Below, in pieces: positions 28,764-37,651 of a stretch of DNA of 64,000 nucleotides (its first letter is position 1; every line of letters starts with the position of its first letter). The DNA is taken from the NCBI RefSeq assembly GCF_040659735.1, contig NZ_JBFANZ010000007.1, positions 105,473 to 169,472 on the forward strand. The letters are read 5' to 3'. Under the pieces are notes generated by a model. That model ran no database searches, had not been told where the DNA came from, and was given only the letters and a program-made list of their open reading frames with translations. The DNA comes from Micromonospora_I sp040659735 (GTDB taxonomy: Bacteria > Actinomycetota > Actinomycetes > Mycobacteriales > Micromonosporaceae). A program made the translations under genes and the position numbers.

Positions 28764-29609
28764 ATGCAGACCTTCGCCGCCTTCGATGGCACGACGCTCG
28801 CCTACCACGAGCAGGGTCACGGAACACCGCTGATCTGCCTGCCCGGCGGGCCAGGCAGGGCCTCCGCCTACTTCGGCGACCTCGGCGGGCTCTCCGCGCA
28901 CCGCCGGCTGATCCTGCTGGACAACCGGGGCACGGGGAACTCGGCCGTACCCGAGGACCCCTCCTCGTACCGGTGCGACCGCCTCGTCGACGACGTCGAG
29001 GCGCTGCGGCTCCACCTCGGACTCGAACGGCTCGACCTGCTCGCCCACTCGGCGGCCGGCAACATCGCCACCCTGTACGCGGCCCGCCATCCGGAGCGGC
29101 TCCATCGGCTCGTCCTGGTGGCCCCCGGCTGGCGCGCCACGGATCTCGAGTTCACCGACGAGGAGTGGCTTTCCACGATGCACCGCCGGGCCGACGAGCC
29201 CTGGTACGCCGACGCGTACGCGGCGATCCTGCGGATCGAGGCCGGCGAGGTGACCGCGGAGAATTGGCGAGCGGCATCGCCGTTCTACTTCGGCCGGTGG
29301 AGCGCGGCGGCCGCCGAGTTCACCGACACCGACGAGGCGCAGCGCGCCCCCGAGGCCGAGGCCGGCTTCCGGGTGCCGGGGGCGTTCGGCGACCCGGCCG
29401 AGACGCGGGCGGCGCTCGCCTCGCTCACCGCGCCCGTGCTGGTCATCGGCGGCGAGCTCGACCCCGCGCCGACCGTACGGCTGCTGCGCGAGCTCACGGC
29501 GTTGTTTCCGCAGGGACGGCTGGTGATCCAACCGGACGCCGGGCACATGCCGTGGATCGACGACCCGGCCGCGTTTGTCGCGACCGTCACCGGCTTCCTG
29601 GCCGCATAA
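28764..29609 (+). CDS. alpha/beta hydrolase, proline iminopeptidase-like
   Basis: This 281-residue hydrolase has the oxyanion-hole motif GGPG near residue 28, the nucleophile in HSAAGN (LLAHSAAGN), the acidic residue in GGELDPAP and the catalytic His in DAGHMPW. Short-chain esterase, haloperoxidase and proline iminopeptidase activities all occur in this family. The start is placed at the ATG preceded by GCAGGAT and six bases, the spacing of a leaderless transcript. An alternative ATG at 28710 overlaps the preceding stop as ATGA and would add 18 residues without homology to the fold. Confidence 0.85.
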   Translation: MQTFAAFDGTTLAYHEQGHGTPLICLPGGPGRASAYFGDLGGLSAHRRLILLDNRGTGNSAVPEDPSSYRCDRLVDDVEALRLHLGLERLDLLAHSAAGNIATLYAARHPERLHRLVLVAPGWRATDLEFTDEEWLSTMHRRADEPWYADAYAAILRIEAGEVTAENWRAASPFYFGRWSAAAAEFTDTDEAQRAPEAEAGFRVPGAFGDPAETRAALASLTAPVLVIGGELDPAPTVRLLRELTALFPQGRLVIQPDAGHMPWIDDPAAFVATVTGFLAA

Positions 29610-29646
29610 CCCTTAAACAGGGCGCGCGAGCGCCGATCGGAACGGC

Positions 29647-30960
29647 ATGCCCGGGACCCTGCGCGACGGACCGTACGTGGATATCCACGCGGTCCTCGAC
29701 GCGCGCGCGGTGACGCCGGTCTTCCAGCCGCTGGTGCGGATCGAGACCGGCGAGATCATCGGGTACGAGGCGCTAGCCCGCGGTCCGGTCGGCTCCCCCT
29801 GGGAGTCGCCGGCCACGCTGTTCGCGGCGGCCCGACAGGTCGGGCGCGACGCCGAACTGGACTGGGTCTGCCGGGCGCAGGCCTACCGGGCGGCGCTGGA
29901 GGCACGGCTGGACCCGTCGCTGACGCTCTTCGTCAACATGGAGCCGGCCGCCTGGCGCGCCGGCTGCCCGGCTGACCTGCTTCCGGTGCTCGCCGAGGCG
30001 CAGCAGCGGCTCCGGGTGGTCACCGAGATGACCGAACGCGCCATCGCCGCGGACCCGGCCGCGCTGCTCGCCGCCACCGCCAGCTGCCGCGCCTCCGGTT
30101 GGGGCGTCGCCCTCGACGACGTGGGCGCAGACCCCATGTCGCTGGCGCTGATGCCCTTCGTCCACCCCGACGTGGTCAAGCTGGACATGCAACTGCTGCG
30201 CCGCCCGAAGGACCCGTACACCGCGCAGGTCGTCGGCGCGGTCCTCGCCTACGCCGAACGCACCGGCGCCACGATCCTCGCCGAGGGCATCGAGACCGAG
30301 CAGCACCTCGCCGTCGCCCGTAGCATGGGCGCCGTTTTCGGGCAGGGCTGGTTCTACGGGCGACCCGCTCCGCTCCCCGCCGAGCCGGACGCGACCTGCC
30401 GGCCGCTGCGCCTGGTCGAGGCCGCCGACGCGGTGGCGCCCATCACGCGCCGCGACGCCGCCACCCCGTTCGAGATCGTCTCGGCGTGCCGTCCGGTCGA
30501 CCGCACCACGAAAGAGCTGCTGATGCCGATCAGCCGCTATCTGGAGGCGAAGGCCGACGAGGGGCACGAACGACCGGTCCTGCTCGCCTGTTTCCAGGAG
30601 GAGCGGCACTTCACCCCGACCACCGCCCGCCGCTTCAGCCAGATGGCCGCGCACGCCCCGTTCATCGCGGCGCTCGCCGTCAACCTTCCCGCCGAACCCG
30701 CGCCCGGCATCCGCGGCACCATGCTCGCCGCCGACGATCCGCTGCGCGGCGAGTGGAACGTCATCGTGGTCGGCCCGCACTACGCGGCCGCGCTGGTCGC
30801 CCGCGACCTCGGCGACGACGGGCCGGACCGGCAGCGCCGCTTCGATTACGTGATCACGCACGATCGGCCGCTCGTGCTGAAGGCCGCCCGGTCGCTGCTG
30901 CACTGGCTCACGCCGGCCGCGCAGATGGGCATCGGCGCCGTCGTCCCGCAAGCCGCCTGA
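29647..30960 (+). CDS. EAL phosphodiesterase with DICT sensory domain
   Basis: This 437-residue cytoplasmic protein has an EAL domain at residues about 10-255 and a DICT domain at about 275-400. The catalytic EAL residues are complete: GYEALAR, the Asn in FVNMEP, the Glu in TEMTE, the DD pair in LDDVGAD, the Lys in VKLDM, the Glu in AEGIE and the Gln in GQGWFYGRP. It should hydrolyse c-di-GMP. DICT domains are sensory modules found with EAL, GGDEF and histidine kinase domains, possibly responding to light or redox cofactors. It is unlinked to an obvious cyclase gene in the window. Confidence 0.9.
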   Translation: MPGTLRDGPYVDIHAVLDARAVTPVFQPLVRIETGEIIGYEALARGPVGSPWESPATLFAAARQVGRDAELDWVCRAQAYRAALEARLDPSLTLFVNMEPAAWRAGCPADLLPVLAEAQQRLRVVTEMTERAIAADPAALLAATASCRASGWGVALDDVGADPMSLALMPFVHPDVVKLDMQLLRRPKDPYTAQVVGAVLAYAERTGATILAEGIETEQHLAVARSMGAVFGQGWFYGRPAPLPAEPDATCRPLRLVEAADAVAPITRRDAATPFEIVSACRPVDRTTKELLMPISRYLEAKADEGHERPVLLACFQEERHFTPTTARRFSQMAAHAPFIAALAVNLPAEPAPGIRGTMLAADDPLRGEWNVIVVGPHYAAALVARDLGDDGPDRQRRFDYVITHDRPLVLKAARSLLHWLTPAAQMGIGAVVPQAA

Positions 30961-31073
30961 ATCCCCTCTCCGCGCCGGGGCCGGTGCACCGACCCCGGAC
31001 CGGCAGGAATAGCCGCACCAACCGCGCCGCTCGGAGGATCGATGTCCGCCCCGCGCGGCGGTAGGTTGCGCGA

Positions 31074-31310
31074 GTGACCGATCTTGCACGGGGCGCGTAC
31101 GAGCAGCTCATCACCGAGGGCCTCGAAAAGCAGCTCTCGGGCATCGACCCTGACCTCGTGCACCGGGCTGGGCTCGACCCGACGGACGCGCACGAGCTGA
31201 TGGCCCGGCACATCACCGCGCTCGCCCGTCGCGCGCTGCGCGCGGTCCCCGGCTCGGACGCGCAGCGGCTCGCCGGGCAGGTCGAACTCGCCAACGCGTC
31301 GCGGCGCTGA
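31074..31310 (+). pseudogene. N-terminal remnant of a DUF3427-type DEAD/DEAH helicase
   Basis: The 78-residue frame (LARGAYEQLITEGLEKQL, HRAGLDPTDAHELMARH, QVELANA) resembles the N-terminus of long PLD/DEAD-box/DUF3427 helicases (about 1000 residues) that are often found in defence islands. It stops immediately before transposase debris, so the helicase gene was truncated. The GTG start has a TAGGTT box six bases before it, like other leaderless genes here, so the promoter may survive. The family match is from memory. Confidence 0.55.
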
Positions 31311-31318
31311 TCACCGCG

Positions 31319-31661
31319 GGAACACGACACGACCTGACCTGCCTCAAAGCCCATCCCGAGATGCTAGAGACACTGACCGAGTGGACCCGTGACGATCGCG
31401 CCCTCGCCGACCTGGGATACGAGCGTGAACCGGCACGTTCACCCTGCCGATCAAGAACCCCAAGGGCTGCAGGCTCACAAGCCGCAAACGCAACTCAACT
31501 GGCTTCAGGCCCACGCCCGAGCCCGCGCGAAGCAGGCGAACGCGGTGCTCAAAACGACGCTCAAGGCCCTGCGGCGGGTCAGTCTCGACCCCAACATGAT
31601 CGGCCACATCACCGCTGCCGCACTCGTGCTTCTCCACATCGAGCACGGACGAACCACATGA
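31319..31661 (+). pseudogene. C-terminal debris of an IS5-like DDE transposase
   Basis: Pieces of one transposase tail are spread over different reading frames: RHDLTCLKAHPEMLETLTEW and ALADLGYERE first, a middle LPIKNPKG part, then ANAVLKTTLKALRRVSLDPN and ITAAALVLLHIEHGRTT at the end. At least two frameshifts separate them. No N-terminal half or terminal repeats were found. The debris abuts the truncated helicase gene and probably caused the truncation. Confidence 0.65.
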
Positions 31662-31962
31662 TCAAGCAACGTCAACGACCGTTATCCAAAGGCTCACTCT
31701 GCCGGCACCCGAGCACCAGATCAGTTTGCCTCGATCACTCAGCGCAACGCCCTCGTGCACACCATTTTGCATGCCCCCGTGGTCCGGTCTGTAGCCGAGC
31801 GACGAAAACCAACAGCAGAGGCCCCCACGGCCACGTCGTTGGGGTGACGTAGGGGCTTCGCCGTTAGCGCTCACTAGCCAACTATCAACGTCAGTCGCCA
31901 CCCATGCGGAGATCTCCCCTCACTAGTTACCAGAATCATGAAGCGCTTAATGTGCAGCGCCT
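31662..31962. other. gene-free stretch after the IS debris
   Basis: No reading frame, RNA gene or strong hairpin that I can support is present. Base composition is lower in GC than the genes around it. Confidence 0.5.
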
Positions 31963-32814
31963 CTAGTCAGGGGGCTCACGCAGCCAGGTCCACTCCACTC
32001 CGTAAGAGTGGTAGGGACTCGGTTTCTCAACAGTGACCCTATATTCCGCTGTGCCGGCCGCGCTATCGACTCGCGGCGTCGGGATCGGCAATTCATCTAC
32101 CACGGCGCCCTTCCGCGGCGTCCGGTTACTGTTCCAGACGACGCCTCGAACACTCTCGGGCGAGTGCTCACTGAAAGGCAGCTTGACTATCACCGTGATC
32201 TTACCGGTCTTGTACCGGCCACCGCCTTCCCGGAAGTAGGGCAGTTGGATCTCGACGTCATCTTCGTGCACTTGACGGATGCCGACGCGCAACGCCTTAC
32301 CCCGTTCGAGGGGACGGCGCGGGTAGATCCAGCGATGCACCCGACCATCTGACTCAGCTCGGCGGCCGTCTAGAATCGCGTGCTCGGGGATCAACGATTC
32401 AACACGGCTTGTGCCGTTATGACCCTTACCTGTCCAGTGTGCACGAAACTCCACGAGACGAAGATCGTCGCGCGTAGCCTTCACCGTCTGGCTCCGCGTA
32501 TACGTATAACGACGGTGATCTCCAAGAGGCTCGACGACCAGGAGACCTTCGAGATCAACGATCTCGTAGAAGGCGGGGTCATAGACACGAGTGACGTAGC
32601 GCCAGGCGTACCCCGAGACCGACAGCAGCAAGATCAGCAGTACCGACAGCGCGGTTGCCAACTTCCAGGACACGGAAAAATATCGGGCCGCCAAAACAAT
32701 CAAGGCTAGTCCGCTACCGAGCACTGACCCGACGAACATGATCGCCCGAATTGTCGCAACACCTGACCTCAGGTGCTTCAGTACTGGCTTGTCCAGCAAC
32801 CTTTCAAGGTCCAC
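31963..32814 (-). CDS. two-TM, beta-rich membrane protein of unknown function
   Basis: This 283-residue protein has two N-terminal membrane helices (about residues 22-43 and 52-71) and a long C-terminal domain with an alternating pattern of beta strands and turns, ending in a Trp/Pro-rich tail. No catalytic motif is apparent. The layout of two membrane helices followed by a beta-rich domain resembles 2TM-beta effector proteins of CBASS-type systems, but no nucleotidyltransferase gene is adjacent and its size is larger than those I know, so I do not assign that function. Codon use and GC are lower than in the core genes, suggesting recent acquisition. Confidence 0.55.
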   Translation of the reverse strand: MDLERLLDKPVLKHLRSGVATIRAIMFVGSVLGSGLALIVLAARYFSVSWKLATALSVLLILLLSVSGYAWRYVTRVYDPAFYEIVDLEGLLVVEPLGDHRRYTYTRSQTVKATRDDLRLVEFRAHWTGKGHNGTSRVESLIPEHAILDGRRAESDGRVHRWIYPRRPLERGKALRVGIRQVHEDDVEIQLPYFREGGGRYKTGKITVIVKLPFSEHSPESVRGVVWNSNRTPRKGAVVDELPIPTPRVDSAAGTAEYRVTVEKPSPYHSYGVEWTWLREPPD

Positions 32815-33246
32815 GCGGTATCGCCCTCAGCGCCTCGGGGGGTGTGCCGACGAACAATCGCGCGTTCGTGGCGAGATGCCATTCAGTGGTAGTGGATGGC
32901 TGGACAACTGTCAAGCGATGCTCATCAACGTGACAGAGTTGAGTTGTAGCCGCAGCACGGGCCCACCCGACAGGACGTCGTCACATTCGTCCTCCCGCGT
33001 AGACGAGCCCCCAAAGGTTCTACGCGAATCACCCGTTCGTTGGGATGAGCAGGACGCGGAATGGCCCGTCCCAGTTGTTCACGTGCCGCCGGCCCTCTCG
33101 CGACGTCCGGCAGGGATATCTCGTCGGCAATCGCCTCACGCTGCGTAATTTCCAGCGGCGACCCCTATTGAGGGTCGCGCTCTAAGCATGACTGCCTGAC
33201 GCAGTCTCCGCACGGCGGCTGCCACCAACCGACTACGGTGGGACCT
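32815..33246. other. gene-free stretch with hairpin
   Basis: This region upstream of the 2-TM gene has no supported gene. It contains a perfect 7-bp stem GCGACCC / GGGTCGC with a 7-nt loop (33158-33178). The last part (TACGGT at 33234) forms the promoter of the PPOX gene downstream. The GC content is below the window average. Confidence 0.45.
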
Positions 33247-33678
33247 GTGGAGGCGTCCGACCTGCATGGCCTGGTCGAGTCGGCCCGGGTGGCACGACTT
33301 GCGACCGTCGACTCCGACGGCAAACCGCACCTGGTGCCGATCTGCTTCGCCCTGGTCGGTGACGTCGTCTACAGCGCCATCGACGAGAAGCCCAAGCGGA
33401 ACGCGCACCCCCGCCGGCTCGCCAATCTCGAAGCGACCGGACGCGCCTGCCTGCTCGTCGACGAATACGACGAGGACTGGTCAAAGATCTGGTGGGTGCG
33501 GCTCGACGGCCACGGCCGGGTGGTGACCGACGAGGCGGAGGCCGGCACCGCCCGCACCGCGCTCACCGCCAAATACCCGCAGTACGTCGAACGTCCGCCG
33601 CACGGCCCGGTCCTCGCGGTCGACGTCACCCGCTGGGCGGGCTGGTCGCCTGCCTCCGGCTCGGTCACCGTGCCCTAG
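33247..33678 (+). CDS. PPOX-class F420-dependent oxidoreductase
   Basis: This 143-residue protein has the split-beta-barrel signature of pyridoxamine-phosphate-oxidase-like F420 enzymes: SARVARLATVDSDGKPHLVPICFAL, then AIDEKPKR and LLVDEYDEDWSKIWWVRLDG. The DEYDEDW motif is characteristic of the Rv0121-like subgroup. The start is the GTG that lies seven bases after TACGGT; a second GTG nine bases upstream is possible. The stop codon shares bases with the stop of the convergent LLM gene (CTAG), so the two genes overlap tail to tail by four bases. Confidence 0.82.
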   Translation: MEASDLHGLVESARVARLATVDSDGKPHLVPICFALVGDVVYSAIDEKPKRNAHPRRLANLEATGRACLLVDEYDEDWSKIWWVRLDGHGRVVTDEAEAGTARTALTAKYPQYVERPPHGPVLAVDVTRWAGWSPASGSVTVP

Positions 33679-34586
33679 GAACGCGGCGCGAACGCCTCCA
33701 GCACCTCGTCGGCCCGTCGCAGCGACTCCGCCGGGTCAGCGTCCGGTGAGCCGATCTCCGGGTCGAAGTTGAGATCCAGGAAGAGTTCGGTGATTCCCTG
33801 CCCGGCGAGGTCGTCGAAATCGGAACGGATCTCATCGAGCGTGCCGGTGAGCGGCTGACGATCCGGCGCACCCGCCGGGCGTACCTTGACTGCTCCTCGG
33901 CAGACGAACCGCAACGCGCTCGGGTCCCGGCCGGCGTCGGCGGCCGCGGCCTTCACGGTGGCGACCGCGTCGCCGATCGCGGTCAGGTCGGCCTGGCTAC
34001 CGCTGATCCAGCCGTCGGCGACGCGGCCCACCCGGCCCAACGCCTCGGGCACGCCACCACCGAGCAGGATCGGCGGGTGCGGCCGCTGCACGGGCTTGGG
34101 ATCCATCCGGGTACGCGGCACCCGGTAGAACGTCCCGCTGTGTTCCACCACGTCCTCACTCCACAGTGTCCGGAGGACAGCGACGAACTCGGCGGCGCGC
34201 CGGCCCCGCTCCCGCTTGTCCGCGCCGGTCGCCTCGAACTCCTCGTCCGACCAGCCCAGCCCCAGGCCGACGTCGAGCCGACCGCCGGAGACGATGTCGA
34301 GCGTCGCGAGCTGTTTGGCGAGCACCACCGGGGAGAGGAACGGCAGGTTGAGCACCGCCGTACCGAGCCGGATCCGATCGGTGTGGGCGGCGAGAAAGGC
34401 CAGCGTCACGACAGGGTCCTGCACGCTGCGGTACATCTCGCCCCACCCGTCGTCCGCGGGATAGAGCAGGCGTTGAAACGTCCAGAGCGAGCGGTAGCCC
34501 AGCTCGTCGGCGCGACGCGCGATGTGGATCATGTTGTCGGGGGTGGCCCAGGAACCGGAGACGGGTGCAGCGAAGCCAACGTCCAC
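33675..34586 (-). CDS. LLM-class F420-dependent oxidoreductase
   Basis: This 303-residue luciferase-like monooxygenase-family protein begins VDVGFAAPVSG and has typical LLM blocks: ADELGYRSLWTFQR, RIRLGTAVLNLPF, LATLDIVSGGRLDVGLGLGW and PILLGGGVPEALGRVGRVADGW. The family uses F420 or FMN with a TIM-barrel fold. The GTG start lies seven bases after TACGGT, a leaderless promoter. Its gene faces the PPOX gene and may share its cofactor; the substrate is unknown. Confidence 0.88.
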   Translation of the reverse strand: MDVGFAAPVSGSWATPDNMIHIARRADELGYRSLWTFQRLLYPADDGWGEMYRSVQDPVVTLAFLAAHTDRIRLGTAVLNLPFLSPVVLAKQLATLDIVSGGRLDVGLGLGWSDEEFEATGADKRERGRRAAEFVAVLRTLWSEDVVEHSGTFYRVPRTRMDPKPVQRPHPPILLGGGVPEALGRVGRVADGWISGSQADLTAIGDAVATVKAAAADAGRDPSALRFVCRGAVKVRPAGAPDRQPLTGTLDEIRSDFDDLAGQGITELFLDLNFDPEIGSPDADPAESLRRADEVLEAFAPRS

Positions 34587-34680
34587 GACCGCACCGTACC
34601 CCGCTCGCGCGGGCGGTGCCGGCGAGACGAGTCGTTGGAGTGCAGCGGAGAATCGACCGGGCGCGGATATCGTCGCCGCT

Positions 34681-35058
34681 ATGGCATCGACCAGACCGCT
34701 CGCGCTTCGCCTGCCGCCGGTTCTGTTGGCCAGCACCCTGGTGCTGGGCGGACTCGTCACGTTGCCGGCGGTCGCGCTCATCGTGGCGGTGTTCGTCCGG
34801 CACCACATCCGTGGCTACCACGGGAATGTCGAGGAGTTCCTGACCACGGCCCTTCCGGCGCTCATCGGATATCCGTTTGCGGCGGTGCTGTGGTTCTACT
34901 GCCGCCGCGTGAGCACCACGCGTTGGTCCTGGCTCCTGGCGGTGCTCGGGGTTGTCGTGGTCGTCGCCGTCTCGTTCTGGCCGCTCGCCGTAATTGGCTA
35001 CGGGTTCTACGAGGAGTGGCTGGAGACGCAGCCTGGCGGCAAGGGCTACTACAGATAA
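34681..35058 (+). CDS. small membrane protein with three hydrophobic segments
   Basis: This 125-residue protein has hydrophobic segments at about residues 13-38, 54-72 and 80-104 and a polar C-terminus (EEWLETQPGGKGYYR). No family is recognised. Transcription is divergent from the LLM gene, with about 95 bp between the starts. It may be a small transporter subunit or a stress-related membrane protein, but the sequence alone does not say. Confidence 0.6.
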   Translation: MASTRPLALRLPPVLLASTLVLGGLVTLPAVALIVAVFVRHHIRGYHGNVEEFLTTALPALIGYPFAAVLWFYCRRVSTTRWSWLLAVLGVVVVVAVSFWPLAVIGYGFYEEWLETQPGGKGYYR

Positions 35059-35089
35059 GCGATCGACCGGTCCGACTCGCAGCGCATCG

Positions 35090-35536
35090 CTAGGTGCGAG
35101 TGCGACGGCGAAGGCCTCGACCGGGATGCCAGCTCTCGATGACGAGATGGTCGCCCGGCTCCCCCACCCGGGTCAGCACCACCTCGGTGATCTCGATCCG
35201 GAAGCGGTGCGACCCGTCCGGTCCCGGCACCTCGTGCGCCCGTCCCGCGATCTTCGCATCCCCATCCCACGACGTCTCGTCGCCCTCCGGGGCGTCCTCG
35301 GTCGGGCAGTGCAACGCCAACCGCGGATCGCGGCGCAGGTCGAGCGCCTTCAGCGCGCCCGGCATGCTCCCGATGAACAGCCCGTCCTCACCGAACTCGA
35401 GCTCCGTGCCGCTGATCCGTGGCGATCCGTCCTTGCGCAGCGTCGCCATCGTCCCGTGTTTGCGCACCGCGAACCGCGCCCGCACCCGCTCGGCGAACTC
35501 CGGCTCCGCGGCGGCCAGGTCCTCCCACCACGTCAT
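35090..35536 (-). CDS. pyridoxamine 5'-phosphate oxidase family protein
   Basis: This 148-residue protein belongs to the split-barrel flavin/F420-binding family: FAVRKHGTMATLRKDGSPRISGTELEFGEDGLFIGSMPGALKALDLRRDPRLALHCP. It is a second member of this fold within 2 kb but with a different subfamily pattern from the one at 33.2 kb. Catalytic residues cannot be assigned without alignment. It is convergent with the small membrane protein gene. Confidence 0.8.
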   Translation of the reverse strand: MTWWEDLAAAEPEFAERVRARFAVRKHGTMATLRKDGSPRISGTELEFGEDGLFIGSMPGALKALDLRRDPRLALHCPTEDAPEGDETSWDGDAKIAGRAHEVPGPDGSHRFRIEITEVVLTRVGEPGDHLVIESWHPGRGLRRRTRT

Positions 35537-35742
35537 GCGCCGACACTCTCACGGGCCTCCGACAGAAACCCGTCGCGGACGCACGTCGCTCAGTAGCTCG
35601 TCGAGAACGTCCAGCTCGGCCCAGCCGTTCACCGCCTACAACCGTCCCAGATACGTGGCGTTGTTGACCTATGACTTTCGGCGGGGCAAGCCGGGCGTTC
35701 AGCGTCGGCCGGCCGGCTCGTTGAGCGTGCTCAGGGCCGTGG

Positions 35743-36249
35743 TTAGTGGGCCATCCAGGATTGCACGGTCCAGGTCGGCACCGCCTCGTCGCCCACAACC
35801 GCAAGCGCCGCGACGATCCTGGAGTTCGCCGGCAGGAGGGCCGCGATCCGTGGCCGTAGCGGTCCGTCAACATAGACGGCCCCACCGGGCTCGAACATCT
35901 CCACCTTCCGCCCGTCGACGACGTCACGCACGATGACCATCCCGTCGCCGCTTTTGGTGACCTGCAGCATTCGCGTGCCCTGCGACAGGCGTGTGATCGC
36001 CGGCGGCCTGTTCGCGATCGGAGCCCGGTCCTCGAAGCAGAAGACCCAGTTGCCGAACGCGCCGAGGCGGAGCAGCGCCCCGGGTTTGTCGATTGGGTAG
36101 GCCTGTTTCGCCTCGGCCATTGTCATCAGTGTTGGGGGGTCAGCGCCAAGCGCCGCCGCGACTGCGGCCGGTTCTTGATCCTGCACGAAGGTGAGGCAGA
36201 AGCCTGCATAGTGCTCCTGCCCCGCCCACGTCCACTGTTCTACGTTCAC
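35743..36249 (-). CDS. DUF6461-like protein
   Basis: This 168-residue soluble protein starts with YAGFCLTFVQDQEPAAVAAALGA, which resembles DUF6461, a family known only from actinobacteria. It has a hydrophobic Trp/Phe core (GNWVFCFEDR) and no membrane segment. Its function is unknown. No close neighbour is on the same strand. About 200 bp of gene-free DNA separate it from the PPOX gene on its 3' side. Confidence 0.65.
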   Translation of the reverse strand: MNVEQWTWAGQEHYAGFCLTFVQDQEPAAVAAALGADPPTLMTMAEAKQAYPIDKPGALLRLGAFGNWVFCFEDRAPIANRPPAITRLSQGTRMLQVTKSGDGMVIVRDVVDGRKVEMFEPGGAVYVDGPLRPRIAALLPANSRIVAALAVVGDEAVPTWTVQSWMAH

Positions 36250-36698
36250 CTCGACACGCTATAAGCCGTTTGTGCTTACTCGACGAGGGCAGCACTAGCC
36301 GGGCGGACCGAGTGCACTCACGAAGGCCACAGGTCGACCCAAACGGTTGTCGGTAGCGGTGACCGGCCAGTTGCCATTCCCCCGGAGCGCCGACCTGATC
36401 GGAAGATCGTCTCGTCAAGGGGCACATCCGGGTCCTTCACGCCGTAGCGCTTGACGATGACCGGACCAGCCAGGCGCGCCGAGTTTCCGCAGGTCCGCGC
36501 CGTCGCACACCTCGGAACATCCTCATCGACGCCGATGTGAAATTCACTCGCGCGGGTGAGCGGCAACGGGACACACGCCAGCGCGCCCGTCCCTCGGCAG
36601 GGTGAAGGACGACGAGCCAAGTCGGTGCAGACGCCTTTTTCCTACACCACGTGATCTTGGTTCTTTCCATCAAGTTCCTCGACGCCGAAAGGGTTTAC
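36250..36698. other. probable decayed minus-strand gene
   Basis: Protein-like patches occur on the minus strand in different frames: WLVVLHPAEG near 36.6 kb, then RASEFHIGVDEDVPR and ARLAGPVIVKRYGVKDPDVP near 36.5-36.4 kb. Combined they look like pieces of one gene broken by a frameshift, but no start or stop pair is convincing and the family is not recognised. The last 40 bp before 36699 hold the GAAAGGG ribosome site of the M23 gene. Confidence 0.35.
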
Positions 36699-37634
36699 AT
36701 GAGACGTAGCAACGCAGGCCGATATGCCTTCGTCGCGCTCGCGGCCCTCCTAGCGACGATCGTGTTGCCGCCCGGACCGGCGGCCGCCGCGACGGTGACC
36801 GTCGACAACAGCACTGCCGGCCGGTTCACCGCCAGCAACGACTGGCACGGGTCCGCCTGGTCCAGCCAGCGCTACGGCCCGGGCTACAAGGTCGCCACCC
36901 CGTACAAGGGCCGGAGCGACGCGGCCTGGTACAAGATGAACATCCCGAGCACGGGCAGATACGCGGTGGAGGTCTGGTATCCGGCCGACCGCGGCTACAA
37001 CGACAAAACTCCGTACGTCATATCGACGACCAGCGGTAAGCAGAGCGTGCTCGTCAACCAGCGCCTCAATGGCGGGCGATGGGTGCGCCTGGGCACGTTC
37101 TCCCTCGCGGGGGGCAACTACAACACCGTCGGCGTCAGCCGCTGGACCACCGGCACCGGCTACGTCGTGGCGGACGCCGTACGCGTTGTTTCGGCATCCA
37201 CCGCCCCGAGCGTCTCCCTGCCGCTACCCCGCACCGCGCTTTCGCGCAGCGCGTATGACGACCCGCACTGGTCGCCTCCGCCGGCGATCGATCTGCCCGT
37301 GCCGAACGGCACGCGGGCGTACGCGGTCCGGGCCGGCAGGGTCGCCCGGCTCAACGACAGCGGGTGCGGCATCGGGATCAACCTCACCGGCACCGACGGC
37401 GTGGTCTACACGTACTGCCACTTGATGAGCTGGTCGGTGGCGAACGGGAGCACGGTCACCGCGGGCCAGCAGATCGGTCTCACCGACAACAGCGGCAACT
37501 CGACCGGTCCGCACCTGCACTTCAGCATCCGCACCGGCAACACCTACCGGTGCCCGCAGAACTTCCTACTGGCCATCTACGACGGTCGCACGCCCCCGGC
37601 ACCCAGCAGCCTGCCCACCACCGGCTGCTCGTAG
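36699..37634 (+). CDS. secreted golvesin-domain M23 metallopeptidase
   Basis: This 311-residue protein has a signal peptide (residues 1-30, cleavage near PAAAATV), a golvesin/xanthan-lyase-like beta domain at about residues 35-165 (FTASNDWHGSAWSSQRYG, VVADAVRVV) and a C-terminal M23 peptidase domain. Zinc-binding candidates are the His in DDPHWSPPP with the Asp in PAIDLP, the CHL motif and the HLH in GPHLHFSI. M23 enzymes cleave peptidoglycan peptides. The start was selected because a good ribosome site precedes the ATG and a signal peptide follows. A strong hairpin follows the stop. Confidence 0.85.
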   Translation: MRRSNAGRYAFVALAALLATIVLPPGPAAAATVTVDNSTAGRFTASNDWHGSAWSSQRYGPGYKVATPYKGRSDAAWYKMNIPSTGRYAVEVWYPADRGYNDKTPYVISTTSGKQSVLVNQRLNGGRWVRLGTFSLAGGNYNTVGVSRWTTGTGYVVADAVRVVSASTAPSVSLPLPRTALSRSAYDDPHWSPPPAIDLPVPNGTRAYAVRAGRVARLNDSGCGIGINLTGTDGVVYTYCHLMSWSVANGSTVTAGQQIGLTDNSGNSTGPHLHFSIRTGNTYRCPQNFLLAIYDGRTPPAPSSLPTTGCS

Positions 37635-37651
37635 CCGAGCGCGGAACAAGC

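Noticed and set aside
31963..32814. CBASS-type effector
   Set aside because: No nucleotidyltransferase gene or known effector motif is present; kept as unknown protein only.
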